From Gnetum montanum (taxonomy: Eukaryota > Streptophyta > Gnetopsida > Gnetales > Gnetaceae), in assembly GCA_015680685.1 (NCBI GenBank), contig MNCI01013673.1, forward strand, positions 69,975 through 131,974: DNA of 62,000 bases, read 5' to 3'. Shown one piece after another: positions 23,844 through 33,331 of this stretch (positions are counted from its first letter, which is position 1; each line of letters begins with the position of its first letter). The position numbers and the translations under genes were made by a program. Below the pieces are notes generated by a model that was given only the letters and a program-made list of their open reading frames with translations, had not been told where the DNA came from and did no database searches.

Positions 23844-24069
23844 CCAAGAATTTTGGGCTAAACATGAGGAAATTATGGGTATTTAGAAGCAAGGTAGTGT
23901 GATAATTGTGAAAGAGCTATGCTCACGCTGGCGCAGATATGGCGACAGTGTGCGCAAGGATTCTCCATCACAAATATGTGAGCATTGATTGCATCCTCCG
24001 TGTGAATCAGCAGCGTCCACCCAAGACACTGATGCATCAACTTCATCGTCTGAAACAGTACTTGGTCTC
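23844..24069 (-). pseudogene. Exon 5 of the reductase pseudogene, with two nonsense codons
   Basis: Acceptor GTGTTGCAG before 24069, donor GTGTGT after 23844. Reads GDQVLFQTMKL, LIHTEDAINAHIFVMENP (family HVDDVARAHIFLME) and LSHYLASKYP. It is then hit by TAA and TAG where the family usually has Glu/Gln. Both are explained by single C-to-T changes from CAA and CAG. Confidence 0.85.
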
Positions 24070-24313
24070 CTGCAACACCAAATTTAATGAAATCAAAGGT
24101 ATTCAACCCATTTGGTATTGAAACTTGAAATATATGACAATGCCCAGTTCAGTTCAAAATTTTGTGTGAGTGGTTGCCATGGTAGAAATTTAATAATCAA
24201 AAACATATCCTAATCTCAAATAGCAAGCCTTTTGATGAGGTTTTAGATACAACATTGGAATTTGAATACGAATGACATAATTGTTAAACTTAACTGCAGG
24301 GCAATGTATCTAC

Positions 24314-24479
24314 CAGTGAAGAAGGAAAAGAGTGCGGCACAGGTCTTGGGCAGCTCCGATGTGTTAAAAGGTCCACCGACAATTGCTGGTGAGATGGTGA
24401 CTACTTTGATCTCATCTTTGTATTCTTCCCCAAAGTTCAGAGCCGCTTGCTCGGTTAAGACTTTAGATATGAAGTAGAA
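24314..24479 (-). pseudogene. Exon 4 of the reductase pseudogene
   Basis: Acceptor GTTATTGCAG before 24479, donor GTAGATAC after 24314. Open throughout: FYFISKVLTEQAALNF, KVVTISPAIVGGPF, then LFSFFTG. The Y-x3-K catalytic pair is present (YFISK). Confidence 0.85.
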
Positions 24480-24839
24480 CTGCAATAACATATAGACAGT
24501 TGTTTAAAATTAAAGTAATGGTTTATTGTTTAATCACCATCATTTTCGCATTGACTTAAAAGTATGGACACAACCTACATAAATTTTCTTTTGGCCACTA
24601 ATTCTTTAAATTTTCTTTAAACATGAACAGGTTGTCCATATTTACCCTCTCTAAGGTGTTTCTATACATCACTCAAACTGAGGCAAAAGTAGGGTTAGCT
24701 TGAACTAGCTTTTGGCAAAGCAATAGTTGCTTTGGGCTTGTATGCAGAGTACTTAAATCGAGAGAAACCATTGTTTGTACAGAAGTTTATAAGCTTTTAA
24801 ATACAACTCTTCAGAATGGGTTTTAGAAGATTGGGGCAT

Positions 24840-25340
24840 CACTAGAGCAGTAATGTTGTTCAAAAAAGATGATAGAAATAACCTTAACAACTAAGACTCA
24901 TCATGGTCAGCCATCTCCTTGCAAAATTATTAAAGGATGTTGTTAAGAGAAGGATTAATAGTTGGGCAAAATTAAACAATCTTTGGACAAGTTGACAAGT
25001 AGGTTTCAGGTAACATGGCTATGGATCACTTGATTACATTAACCTAATGAATGGACCAGGCTAAAGAACTGTTTAATAAAGTTTATTTCTACTCTCTGGA
25101 TTTTTCCAAAGTTTATGACTCTTTTATTCTGTATAGATTATGCGCGCAGTTGCAGGATATTATAGTCTGGGAAAACTTCTATCTACTATTCAGAAGTTTA
25201 TGGTTCATTACACATTATTTTCTTAATAACATACAGAAAAGAAATGATTCTAAATGGTAATATTAGGCTGATGTTCACTTTCACTCTCTTTATTTTGCAT
25301 CTCGATTGACCAATTAAAACAATGGATTTCCTCTGTTGCA
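24840..25340 (+). pseudogene. Non-LTR reverse transcriptase fragment inside intron 3 (antisense to host gene)
   Basis: Plus-strand frames give VMLFKKDDRNNLNN, then HLLAKLLKDVVKRRINSW, GFR-stop-HGYGSLDYINLMN, YFYSLDFSKVYDSF and a TLFILHLD block at 25285-25310. These are the consecutive RT blocks (KKGDR..NYR, GFR, DF-KAFD, QG-PLSP-LF) of a non-LTR element unlike the L1-type one at 21-22 kb. Frameshifts and stops separate the blocks. The catalytic DD box was not found. Confidence 0.6.
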
Positions 25341-25941
25341 TTTGAACTTTAGACGATTTTGAAATGAATTTGGATGGAACGGAATATCCTCAGCGGGATT
25401 TTGAAAATCTCCCGTGAAAGTGTTGACCCTATTATAACAGATTTGCCAGGAAAAAAACAAATCCTTATTTTGACCGAGTAATAGCCCTAAGCCCTGCTAA
25501 GGACACCTATAATTAGGAATGTGGAGGGATAAGTGCTTGAGGTCGTATAAATTTAACCTTGGTCAGGAAATCCATAAGGTTATAATTATACTACAAATGC
25601 AACAAAGAGCGCATTCAAAAAGTTGTGTAATAAAACTCAACTCAGTTTAGTTCATAATTATACCACAGATGCTAGTTAGAGCGGTTTCAAAAAGTTTGTA
25701 AATTAAGAAAACACAACGTAGTTAATTTCATAATTAAGATGAGGCAATTGAAAATAGGCATGGAAACTGAATTTAAATTAAGATGCCACGATTGAGAAAG
25801 CCATGGGAAACTGACTTTAAAACTTTTGATAAAGGGTATCATAGCTTTTTCTTCCCAAAAAATTCATGAATCAGCAATTTCACTGTGGATGATCCAAAAC
25901 TGATACTGATAAATTAATGGTGTTTATAATAATATACTTAC

Positions 25942-26145
25942 TCTGGATGGTTCTGGACTTTTTCTGAATAGTTCAAGAGGTGTCCATGTAGTTTCATCCA
26001 TGCAGCCAATTACCTCTCCTTTCTCACTCAGAGGACATGCAGCAGTCACTAAGGAAGTCACAACCACTTTCTTCACGGTTTTGGATCGAAGGCATGACTC
26101 TAACACATTCATCACACCCTTCACAGCCGGCACCAACACTTCCTC
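25942..26145 (-). pseudogene. Exon 3 of the reductase pseudogene
   Basis: Acceptor GTGATCAG before 26145 and strong donor GTAAGTAT after 25942; 204 bp, phase 0 at both ends. Open: EEVLVPAVKGVMNVLESC, VKKVVVTSLVTAACPLS, then CMDETTWTPLELFRKSPEPS. Family equivalent is EVLKPTVEGTLNVLRSC...VVFTSS. Confidence 0.85.
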
Positions 26146-26219
26146 CTGATCACAATCAAGACCCAGCAAAGAAAACAGAGAAGAATCATCTGTTTTCATC
26201 TTTCTCCTGAGAAATTGAT

Positions 26220-26565
26220 ATTTTATTACATGAGTCTACCATGGGTAGAACGATTCATCAAATATCAAAAAGCGATTGCATTAGGATTTCCATTCTGTAC
26301 ATATTAATTATTAAATGTCACCTCGGAATTTTTATGCAAACCACTTGAAACTCCTGCCCTCCTGAACTATATTTGAGCTTTAATCTGAAAGGGTAATGGG
26401 AATGGCAGAGAATCCAAGAAAGGCAGGGCCCTTGAAAACACTGAAAGGGGCAGAGGAAAGGCTCAGATTATACAAAGCAGATCTTCTCGAGGAAAACTCA
26501 TTTGACAGTGCTGTGGAAGGATGTCATGGAGTATTTCACTTAGCAAGTCCTGTTGAAGTGGGAAT
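26220..26565 (+). pseudogene. Inverted segment carrying exon 2 of the reductase pseudogene
   Basis: On the plus strand an acceptor (GGGAATGGCAG) precedes AGAATCCAAGAAAGGCAGGG at 26415. The frame [50 protein letters not shown] runs to about 26560. Exon 1 (minus) ends ...GATCTTG and exon 2 starts AGAATCCA, so the split codon GAG is restored if both were on one strand. The last few codons of exon 2 and its donor are missing at the right breakpoint. The left breakpoint is somewhere in 26220-26400. Confidence 0.8.
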
Positions 26566-26578
26566 GCACTTATATTAC

Positions 26579-26702
26579 CAAGATCTCTAACAGTAGTGGC
26601 ACGAACAGTATGACCTTTCTCCAACAGTGTCTTAACCAGCCATGATCCCAGATACCCAGCTGCTCCAGTGACACTGTCTTCTGCTCCATGTCTTTCTGCC
26701 AA
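26579..26702 (-). pseudogene. Exon 1 of the reductase pseudogene (Rossmann motif)
   Basis: Reads [20 protein letters not shown], then [11 protein letters not shown], up to donor GGTAATATAAG. The in-frame codon at 26702 is TTG, not ATG. The only nearby ATG (26689) is out of frame with the Rossmann motif; a 4 bp loss in the GTGTGT-like stretch at about 26673 would explain this (inference). Confidence 0.8.
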
Positions 26703-27330
26703 TTGTTTGTTGAGCTAACCTTAAAATGGACAATAAGGAATTAGAACTCTGAAGTCTGAACTGATCTTACAATAGATGAAGGAAATGAGCTCTGCTGGTT
26801 CAACATAATGTTTTGTCCAACGTATTTGTAGCCAGAAAGCAACCATAAAAAATATTTTAATTGATGACCACTGATCACGTTTTGGGACTTTGTTAAAATC
26901 GATTACCAAATATTACTTATTTATAAAACCCATGTGGAGGACACGATAACAAAATTCCGCAAAAACCAAGAAACAAGCTTACTCGTTGACTTGTATGCAC
27001 ATTGCACAACTGTGAATTGTTTGTTTATCTTTCATTTTGGAGAAAACCCAAAGTTGCATGAAGTGCACATTACTCAAGGCAATGATCCATTAGATAATTG
27101 GCATGGACCACGCTTAAATTAAAAATAATTTATTCAACATCCTCTGCATCTTTCACATTCGACAGCATGTTCTGTTTACATATTTGTAATGCAGAGATAA
27201 TGAGATGACCATTATCAAGCATATACCACGTGAAAAAGTTTATTCTCTCCAGATAATTCTTTCTTTGCCCATAGTGACAAAGGACAGTAGCCCAACAACC
27301 ACAATAAAAATTAACACCGGCCATGGAAGA
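26690..27330 (-). repeat. Duplicated reductase upstream region, copy 1
   Basis: Matches 28855-29970 over most of its length: the CAATTGTTTGTTGAGCTAAC start, the TTATTTATAAAACCCATGTG core and the AGTGACAAAGGACAGTA end. It is the 5' flank of the exon 1 copies. The small ORF it contains is a by-product. Confidence 0.85.
26916..26931 (-). promoter_or_regulatory. Candidate TATA box upstream of reductase exon 1
   Basis: Minus strand GGGTTTTATAAATAAG, about 215-230 bp upstream of the exon 1 coding start. It is conserved at 29086-29101 in the duplicate. Function is inference. Confidence 0.4.
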
Positions 27331-27540
27331 AGCTGGAAAGCATCAAACCTCTGATTCTGATATAGACAAAAGGATGGTGTCATAAGTAGTTGTTTATTAC
27401 TACTCATTTTCTTGTTAGTAAGCTCATTAAAACATGCTCAACTTCCCTGAGTTCAATATGATTCTGTATTTCCTGAAAGATAACTTGAAGCTTAACTAGT
27501 TTTGTTTCAGAGATTCTCTTATTTCACATTCTTGTATTTC

Positions 27541-27615
27541 CTGAACAGTATGACCCCTCTCAAACAATGTCTTGATGAGCCATAATCCCACGTACCTTCC
27601 ACCTCCGGTGACAAT
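27541..27615 (-). pseudogene. Diverged exon-1 remnant of a second reductase copy
   Basis: Minus frame IVTGGGRYVGLWLIKTLFER then GHTVQ, a recognisable but diverged Rossmann start of the same family. No further exon is attached. Confidence 0.7.
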
Positions 27616-28790
27616 GTTTTTTCTTTTTTTGGGGCAATGAACTTTGCATTATAGGTTTAGCTGATTTCATATTATTAAAATGCAAAGGAAGAAGCAGCTT
27701 TCCTCCAAATCATATCTAGTTGCGTTGAAGGCTATTGGCAATATTGAATAGAAAATTTCACATCGTTTCCTATTTCTACATCCACCAGCATGGTTATAAT
27801 TCAACATGGTACATAGCTAACCAATATTTGAAATTATTCCCATTTCCCAAGTCCCAATATAGAAGGATGTCCATGTCCATCTGTGTGATAGATACTATAT
27901 TAGCTTTTAAATGATTTCAAGTTGCTATGTGACATTTTGGCAGTTAAAGGGGGCTTTCTCACTACACAAGGGCAGAATAATGGTGGGGTGAACCTGCGCT
28001 TGACTTGAAAATATACTTGTTTATCTTATGTGAATGTAGTCCACTTTTAACAGCATTTTAGCATCGTCCATTCTTCATTAGCAGAGCTTGTCCTCTGTTC
28101 TTTTCTCAGCCGCGCTAATCCTTGGATGCCAGTTCTTTACCTTTGCTATCAGGTTTACTAATCCTTGTGTAGCTGTATTTTGTGACTTAAGCCCTTCATA
28201 AGGGATGATGTTTAAATAATTTTTGATTTTTCTGCAGAAGTTTAAAATAATATTTTATATTTTCCTGCAATAAATAAAAAATGAATAATGTCTAAAAATT
28301 ATTTTGTTGAATATGAAAATGCTTTCATCAAAGAAAAATGAATTTGTTTCTTTTGATTTGATTTTGGCCAAAAAGATAACTAGCAGTCTTACATTAGTAC
28401 ATTAGTAATGCAAAATAGGCTCTACCTGAAGTGTTATGGACAGAATAATTTTTAACATTACCAATAGGTTGTCTAAGCTTTATGGATGAAATATTATTTA
28501 GGGTTACCTATCTATTATTGGTAGTTGGGCTCTCAGTCAAAACATTGATCTTAGCACATGTTTGATTACCCAATTCTTATTGTGCTATTTCTACAAATTC
28601 CAGCTATTTTATTTAGAAAATTGTTTAATTTTGGTTGGTTCCATGGAGTTTTACCCAAATAAATCTTTGAATTCATCTCAGGCTTACTATTTCTATTGTT
28701 TTTTTTTCCAAAATCTATTTGAATTTCACTGTTAGAGGTGTAATTCCTTCATGAAGGCAACCAAATAAACCCTAATAGTAAAATGAAATT
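27616..28790. other. Non-coding spacer in the reductase cluster
   Basis: AT-rich, no ORF or paired repeat seen. Exons 2-6 of the neighbouring copies are absent, so the copies were truncated rather than merely mutated. Confidence 0.5.
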
Positions 28791-28794
28791 TATG

Positions 28795-28875
28795 ACCTTT
28801 CTCCATCAGCGTCTTAAGCAGCCATGATCCCAAATACCCTGCTGCTCCAGTCAGAGAGTATGTCTTCTGCCAATT
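28795..28875 (-). pseudogene. Exon-1 remnant of a third reductase copy
   Basis: Minus frame [20 protein letters not shown] then H, nearly the same as exon 1 at 26579-26702. It breaks off after the Lys-Gly-His codons, before the donor. Upstream it keeps the duplicated 5' flank with the TATA-like site. No ATG is in frame. Confidence 0.8.
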
Positions 28876-29970
28876 GTTTGTTGAGCTAACCTTAAAATGG
28901 ACAAGAGGGGATTAGTGCTCTGAAGTTTGAACCTATCTTAGAAAAGAGGAAGTAAATGAGGTTTGCTAGTTCAAAATCATGTTTTGTCCAAAGTATGTGT
29001 AGCCAGAATCAACCCTAAAAATATTTTAATTGCAAACCACTGATCATGTTTTTACGACTTTACTAAAATCGGTCACCAAATATTACTTATTTATAAAACC
29101 CATGTGGAGGACACCAAAACAAAATTCAGTTTGACCTATTGGTTTTGCACTAAAACCAACAAAAAGGCCCACGTTGTAATTGTTTATCTTTCAAAAGTAG
29201 AATAAGCTTACTGGTTGAGTTGCATGCAAAACTGAGAATTGTTTATTTTTCATTTGGTTAAAAACCCAAAGTTACATGATGTGCAAATCATGCTAAAACA
29301 ATGATCCATTTGTTAAACTTTATGGATCATAAATTAAAATAAAAAATAAAAAAGTGCAGCGGAATCTCAAAATACAGTTGAATAGCCTTGACATCTTGAA
29401 CTGTGTTCCAAGTGAGCTTTATTGAAGATCTTCTTGCCTATGCTTGTTGCTGCAACTGAATTGAATCTTATTTTCATCTGATTCAATTGCCTTGATGGTA
29501 GGCAAATCAAATTTTAAAGGCTAGGCAAGGGACCCCAACAACCTTGAAGAAGTAGCTTTAGTGCTTCCCCATCATGAAGCATTAATGCTCCATAACTAAA
29601 GTAGTGTTAAACTGCCTTAACCAAAACCAACTGTTACAAGATAAAGACACTTTAATTAACCAACACCTATGAAAAATACGCCATTTATTCTTGCACCATT
29701 AGCTAACTGGCATGGACCACATTTAAATTTAAAATAACTTATTCAAAACCCTTTCCATCTTTCATGTTCTGACAATGGGTTCTGTTGTAGTGTTGTACAT
29801 ATTTGTAATCCAGAGATAATGGGGGGACTATTAACAACTAACATTACATGCATAGACCATGTGAAGAAGTCTATTCTCTCCAGACAATTTTTTCTTTGCC
29901 CATGGTGACAAAGGACAGTACCCAAAAAACCACAACACTGGGTTTTCTCTGATAAACAACAAAACATTGC
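28855..29970 (-). repeat. Duplicated reductase upstream region, copy 2 (with solo LTR)
   Basis: Partner of 26690-27330, extended by the insertion at 29311-29695. The TATA-like site at 29086-29101 is conserved. Confidence 0.85.
29311..29695. mobile_element. Solo LTR (385 bp) with perfect 5 bp target duplication
   Basis: Starts TGTTAAACTTTATGG and ends ATTCTTGCA, flanked by CCATT (29306-29310) and CCATT (29696-29700). The paralogous region near 27090 has the empty site, CCATTAGATAATTGGCATGG. Internal AGTGCAGCGGAATC resembles text common in Copia-type LTRs. No retroelement coding sequence adjoins it. Orientation is not determined. Confidence 0.85.
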
Positions 29971-30351
29971 ACAGTGGAAATGTACATGTTATGCGTTTTC
30001 AAAATTTCATTAAGAAAACTGCAAAAGATTCCAGATAAGATCTAGAATAATCATATTAACTGTTTCCATTTCAATAATTATAAGAAAACTATAACACTAA
30101 GGAGAAAAGAGCAGTATAGGCTTTCATATCTATGAATCGAAGCGGATTTGATACAAGCACAGGCATTAAATAGAAATTTAATGAAAAGAAAAAGATAAAA
30201 ACAGGTTTCAACATTTTTCACACCGTAATTTCAAAGGTAAATTTCGGGACTAACGAGCCAGGTAGTCAGATAACTGGGAAGGAGAAATGGACACGGAAGA
30301 GCAAATATGGAGGCCTTAGGCAGAGAAATTGCAACTGAATTTTTACCTGTA

Positions 30352-30470
30352 TTTATCGAGACCTCTTGAATCTATCCTAGAATTCCCATAACTTAGTACT
30401 GCACACTGAAATCCAACCTGTGACCCGTATCTGAAATGTCTCAAGATTGACTCTCCTTCCCTGCAATCTC
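30352..30470 (-). other. Exon-like segment of unknown gene (weak)
   Basis: Minus strand has an acceptor-like GAGATTGCAG, about 115 bp open in one frame (EGESILRHFRYGSQVGFQC...), then ACAGGTAAAAATT as donor. No homology recognised. It could be a chance pairing of splice-like sites. Confidence 0.2.
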
Positions 30471-30639
30471 AAAACCATTATTTCAATTCAAATACCACCC
30501 CAAAAGTTAACGTCCAATGATTTTGGGAGTTCTTTGGGGGCAAAAGTAACGTCTGTTCTCTTTAGGCCTTAAAAAACCTATGTATGGCAAAACTGGGAGT
30601 TCCTAATGCCCCATCCCTTCATATCATGCCAAAATCCGA

Positions 30640-30890
30640 TGCCCATGAAAAACGAAATGTGAAAAGCAAAATATAGGCGCATTGCAATAGCATCCGACGT
30701 TGATGCCCATTTTGCCCTTTCTTAGCAGCCGCGATGGACGTTCACACCCGTTTTTTTTCCAGCACTGTGGCGTTTTACCGTGATAGCGGGGCCGAGACTC
30801 TCCTTTTGCCTCTTGAGCATTCCACGTCTTTGGCTTGGGAGCCAAATCCAATCCTCCTCGCGCTTCCACGTTAAGTGTTTTCATCGTATT
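30640..30890. promoter_or_regulatory. CpG-rich patch, possible hypomethylated promoter or 5' exon
   Basis: About 15 CpG in 220 bp within a window otherwise strongly CpG-depleted. A minus ORF of 86 codons (30884-30624) lies here, with a donor-like CACGGTAAAACG at about 30776, and could be a leader exon. It is unrelated to any family I know. Confidence 0.3.
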
Positions 30891-31440
30891 TTCAATTTCA
30901 TATCTTTCTTGTTTTCAATCCTGGACTAATGACTACTGTTTTGCACTGGAATTCCTTGTGTTGTCTTGTGATGTTTAAGTTTGCGCTCACATTATTGTGA
31001 GAGAATCGATTGTTTAATCTGTTTTGAGTATTAGTGCGAGTCACTGTGACTACACGAGGGAATAGAGTTTTATGTGAGTTCATGAGAGTTGTAAGTTTTC
31101 TGCATTTCAAATATACAGTGCAATGTCCTGCAGTACGCAGCCCATTGTAGTTGTCAACTTCTGAGGTGTGATGGCTAGTGAGTGGCACCTTAAACATAAT
31201 TTAAATGGTGTGACAGGCTGCATGATGCATGACAATGCAGTTTTTGTGTAATTGGTTACAAAGCGCTGTGTCTCACACGTTCACTGAAAAAGTATTCTGC
31301 GAAGACATTTGCATTTACTGAATGTTAGTTGCTAACATAATTTCTCATTAATATTATTTATGCTATCATTGCTTGATGTTTACTTGATTATGATGTGTTA
31401 GTAAATATTATCAATGCTAAGAATATTCTCCTTTTATATT
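30891..31440. other. Intergenic, nothing recognised
   Basis: No convincing ORF or repeat. The minus ORF at 31197-30898 has no recognisable domain. Confidence 0.4.
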
Positions 31441-32404
31441 AATTTCATTACAGGATTACTAGAGAAGGCTGTTATTCGGATTACATTTTTTTTGACATTG
31501 GGGGATATTGTTGAAGTTGTGTTTGAACATGGAGCTTGTAAAAATGATGGAGATTAGCAAAGGGATCTTCCACATGAGTACTTATTGTGCTTTATATAAA
31601 ATGATCTTAGAATTGATAGCATAGATGCCTTAATTCAAGTACTTTGCTTTATTTTATAGTAATTTTTTATTTATTTGCATGAATTGCAGCTATTGGCATT
31701 GTCTATGAACATAATCTTCAATCAATTCTAGACTTGCCAAAAATGTTTGTCCTTTTCCAAAAGCTAAAGAAAATTGGAATTTATTAATGGATGACAATGG
31801 ATGAAAGTTATGACAAGAATATTGTTTACAACTTTATGAATGGTTGACTAATAGTGTGTCACAACATTTCACCTACAATGTTCATGACATTGCAGATGTT
31901 ATACAAGTTCCATGTGGTAAAGAGGCAAGTGTTAAGGATTGAAGGTGGAAAACTAAAATTTATCTAATCCAGTATGCCCAAAATTTGATACAAAAGATGA
32001 TAATCTTACCAATTTTCCAGAGCTATTTGTTGCTATCCAAACTTATGTAGTGGTCTTTATTTCCAATGAAAGCAACGAGATTTCTAATAATGTAATTTTA
32101 CTTATGTGGGTATTGGAAAAGAATGAAAGTGTTCCATTTGATATTCCAATGACTATACTGTCTGAGATAAAGAGGCAAGCAAGGTTATGGTAGCTACATG
32201 ATGTGAAAGAGTCCCTTGGCTTTCTGATTATAGTCACAAAATTATTGCTGAAAAAGAATGTTCATTGTATGGCTACCCAACTTAATGAAATAGTCCATAT
32301 GGATCCTACAAGCATATTCAAGAGTGCATTAGTGTCCAAGAAGGGTGAGATCTCCTGTTACGTGAAAGAGCCTAAAAGCCAGGTTGCTAATGATAGTTAC
32401 CAAC
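31441..32404 (+). pseudogene. Unrecognised decayed ORF region, 5' part (interrupted by element B)
   Basis: Plus-strand frames with scattered stops give protein-like text, e.g. EYCLQLYEWLTNSVSQHFTY, NVHDIADVIQVPCGKEASVK, then SNEISNNVILLMWVLEKN and VPFDIPMTILSEIKRQARLW. The last open frame (32203-32404) is EKNVHCMATQLNEIV-like and continues in the same frame past element B at 40892 when one target duplication is removed. The style recalls plant retroelement ORFs of the putative plant transposon type, but I cannot assign a family. Confidence 0.45.
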
Positions 32405-33190
32405 TGATGAATTGTGATTCATTAGGTCACGATATCACACCCGCGATATCGTGGCTCCTGTGCAGGCCTATAAATACACCTTAGGCGCATGGTGAAGAGG
32501 GAAGGTTTTTTAGTTAGAAATTAGTTTTCATTTTTAGTCTTTCTCAACCCTTTCTCCCAGTGCACACCTGTAGTGTGATGATTGTAATTGTACGCCATCC
32601 TTTATTCAAGTGTGATATACTTGGACACGCACATAATTGGAAATAAAGATCGAGATCATTTCATCATTATAGCATTCACTTAGTTTAATTAATTAATTAT
32701 TATTGTTATTTATTGTTTTCGTAGTTAATATCTCTTCACCCTAAACTCTATAAATGTGGAATGAGTACGACTTAATCATGAGCATTCAAGTGTGACTACT
32801 TGGTATCCTAGTAGCGTACCTAGGCCATGTGCTTGGTAATCCCAATAGTAGTTATGCACGATGTTCAAGATGTGTATAAATGATTAAGGAATAGATGCTC
32901 ATCACACTTAGGCTAGCTTAGACTCTCTCTCCCTTTTCCTCTTAGCTTAATTAAAGTTATTTTCCATTGCCTCTAGGAGTAGCACTAGGTTAGAAACCAC
33001 ATCATACACCTCACTTTGGACTAAACCATACATGACAAAGCATATACTAGTCCAAGTAGGAAGACAACGGACTGCAATTAATGAGTAACTATCTAGATAC
33101 CACAACTAGCTCGTCTGAGAAGTTTGACTAGATCGTGCATGAAATGCTCATATTAGTATGGTTGAGTGTAGGGGTACCTCGCCACTATCA
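32405..33190 (+). repeat. 5' LTR of element B
   Basis: 786 bp, TGATGAATTG ... ACTATCA. TATA box 32469-32476, only 64 bp from the LTR start; U3 holds two to three GATATC palindromes. It is 48 bp shorter than its 3' partner, the difference being in the palindrome array. Confidence 0.9.
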
Positions 33191-33209
33191 TTGGCACTGT
33201 TGCTGGGGA
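33191..33209 (+). other. Primer binding site of element B
   Basis: TTGGCACTGTTGCTGGGGA directly follows the LTR. It resembles TGGCGCCGTTGCCGGGG, complementary to plant tRNA-Asp. Confidence 0.65.
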
Positions 33210-33331
33210 CACTGTTAGTTATTTAGATTAGTTACATCATCCAAGATCACTGTAACAAAGCCTTGACGATATATCTTTCAGAAAATAATAATAATAATAA
33301 TTGCAAACAAGTCACACACAAATTCACAACT

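Larger units (their letters stand above)
23589..26702 (-). pseudogene. DFR/ANR/vestitone-reductase-like NAD(P)-dependent reductase, six exons, exon 2 inverted
   Basis: The family is the plant short-chain reductases that act on flavonoid or phenylpropanoid ketones and aldehydes with NADPH in the cytosol. The exact substrate cannot be told. Exons (minus): 1, 26702-26579; 2, inverted at 26415-26565 on plus; 3, 26145-25942; 4, 24479-24314; 5, 24069-23844; 6, 23742-23589. Splice phases agree at every junction that can be checked, and the sum is about 345 residues, normal for the family. Domains in order: the Rossmann motif [14 protein letters not shown], the VVVTS strand, an FYFISK segment that holds the YxxxK position, and the C-terminal MGFEFKHGL. 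Lesions: inverted and 3'-truncated exon 2, no in-frame ATG in exon 1, two stops in exon 5 (23875-23873 and 23860-23858). Intron 3 carries a LINE fragment. Confidence 0.85.

Noticed and set aside
27130-27324. Minus ORF with a similar ORF at 29743-29967
   Set aside because: The similarity comes from duplicated non-coding upstream DNA; reading frames are interrupted differently and contain no domain.
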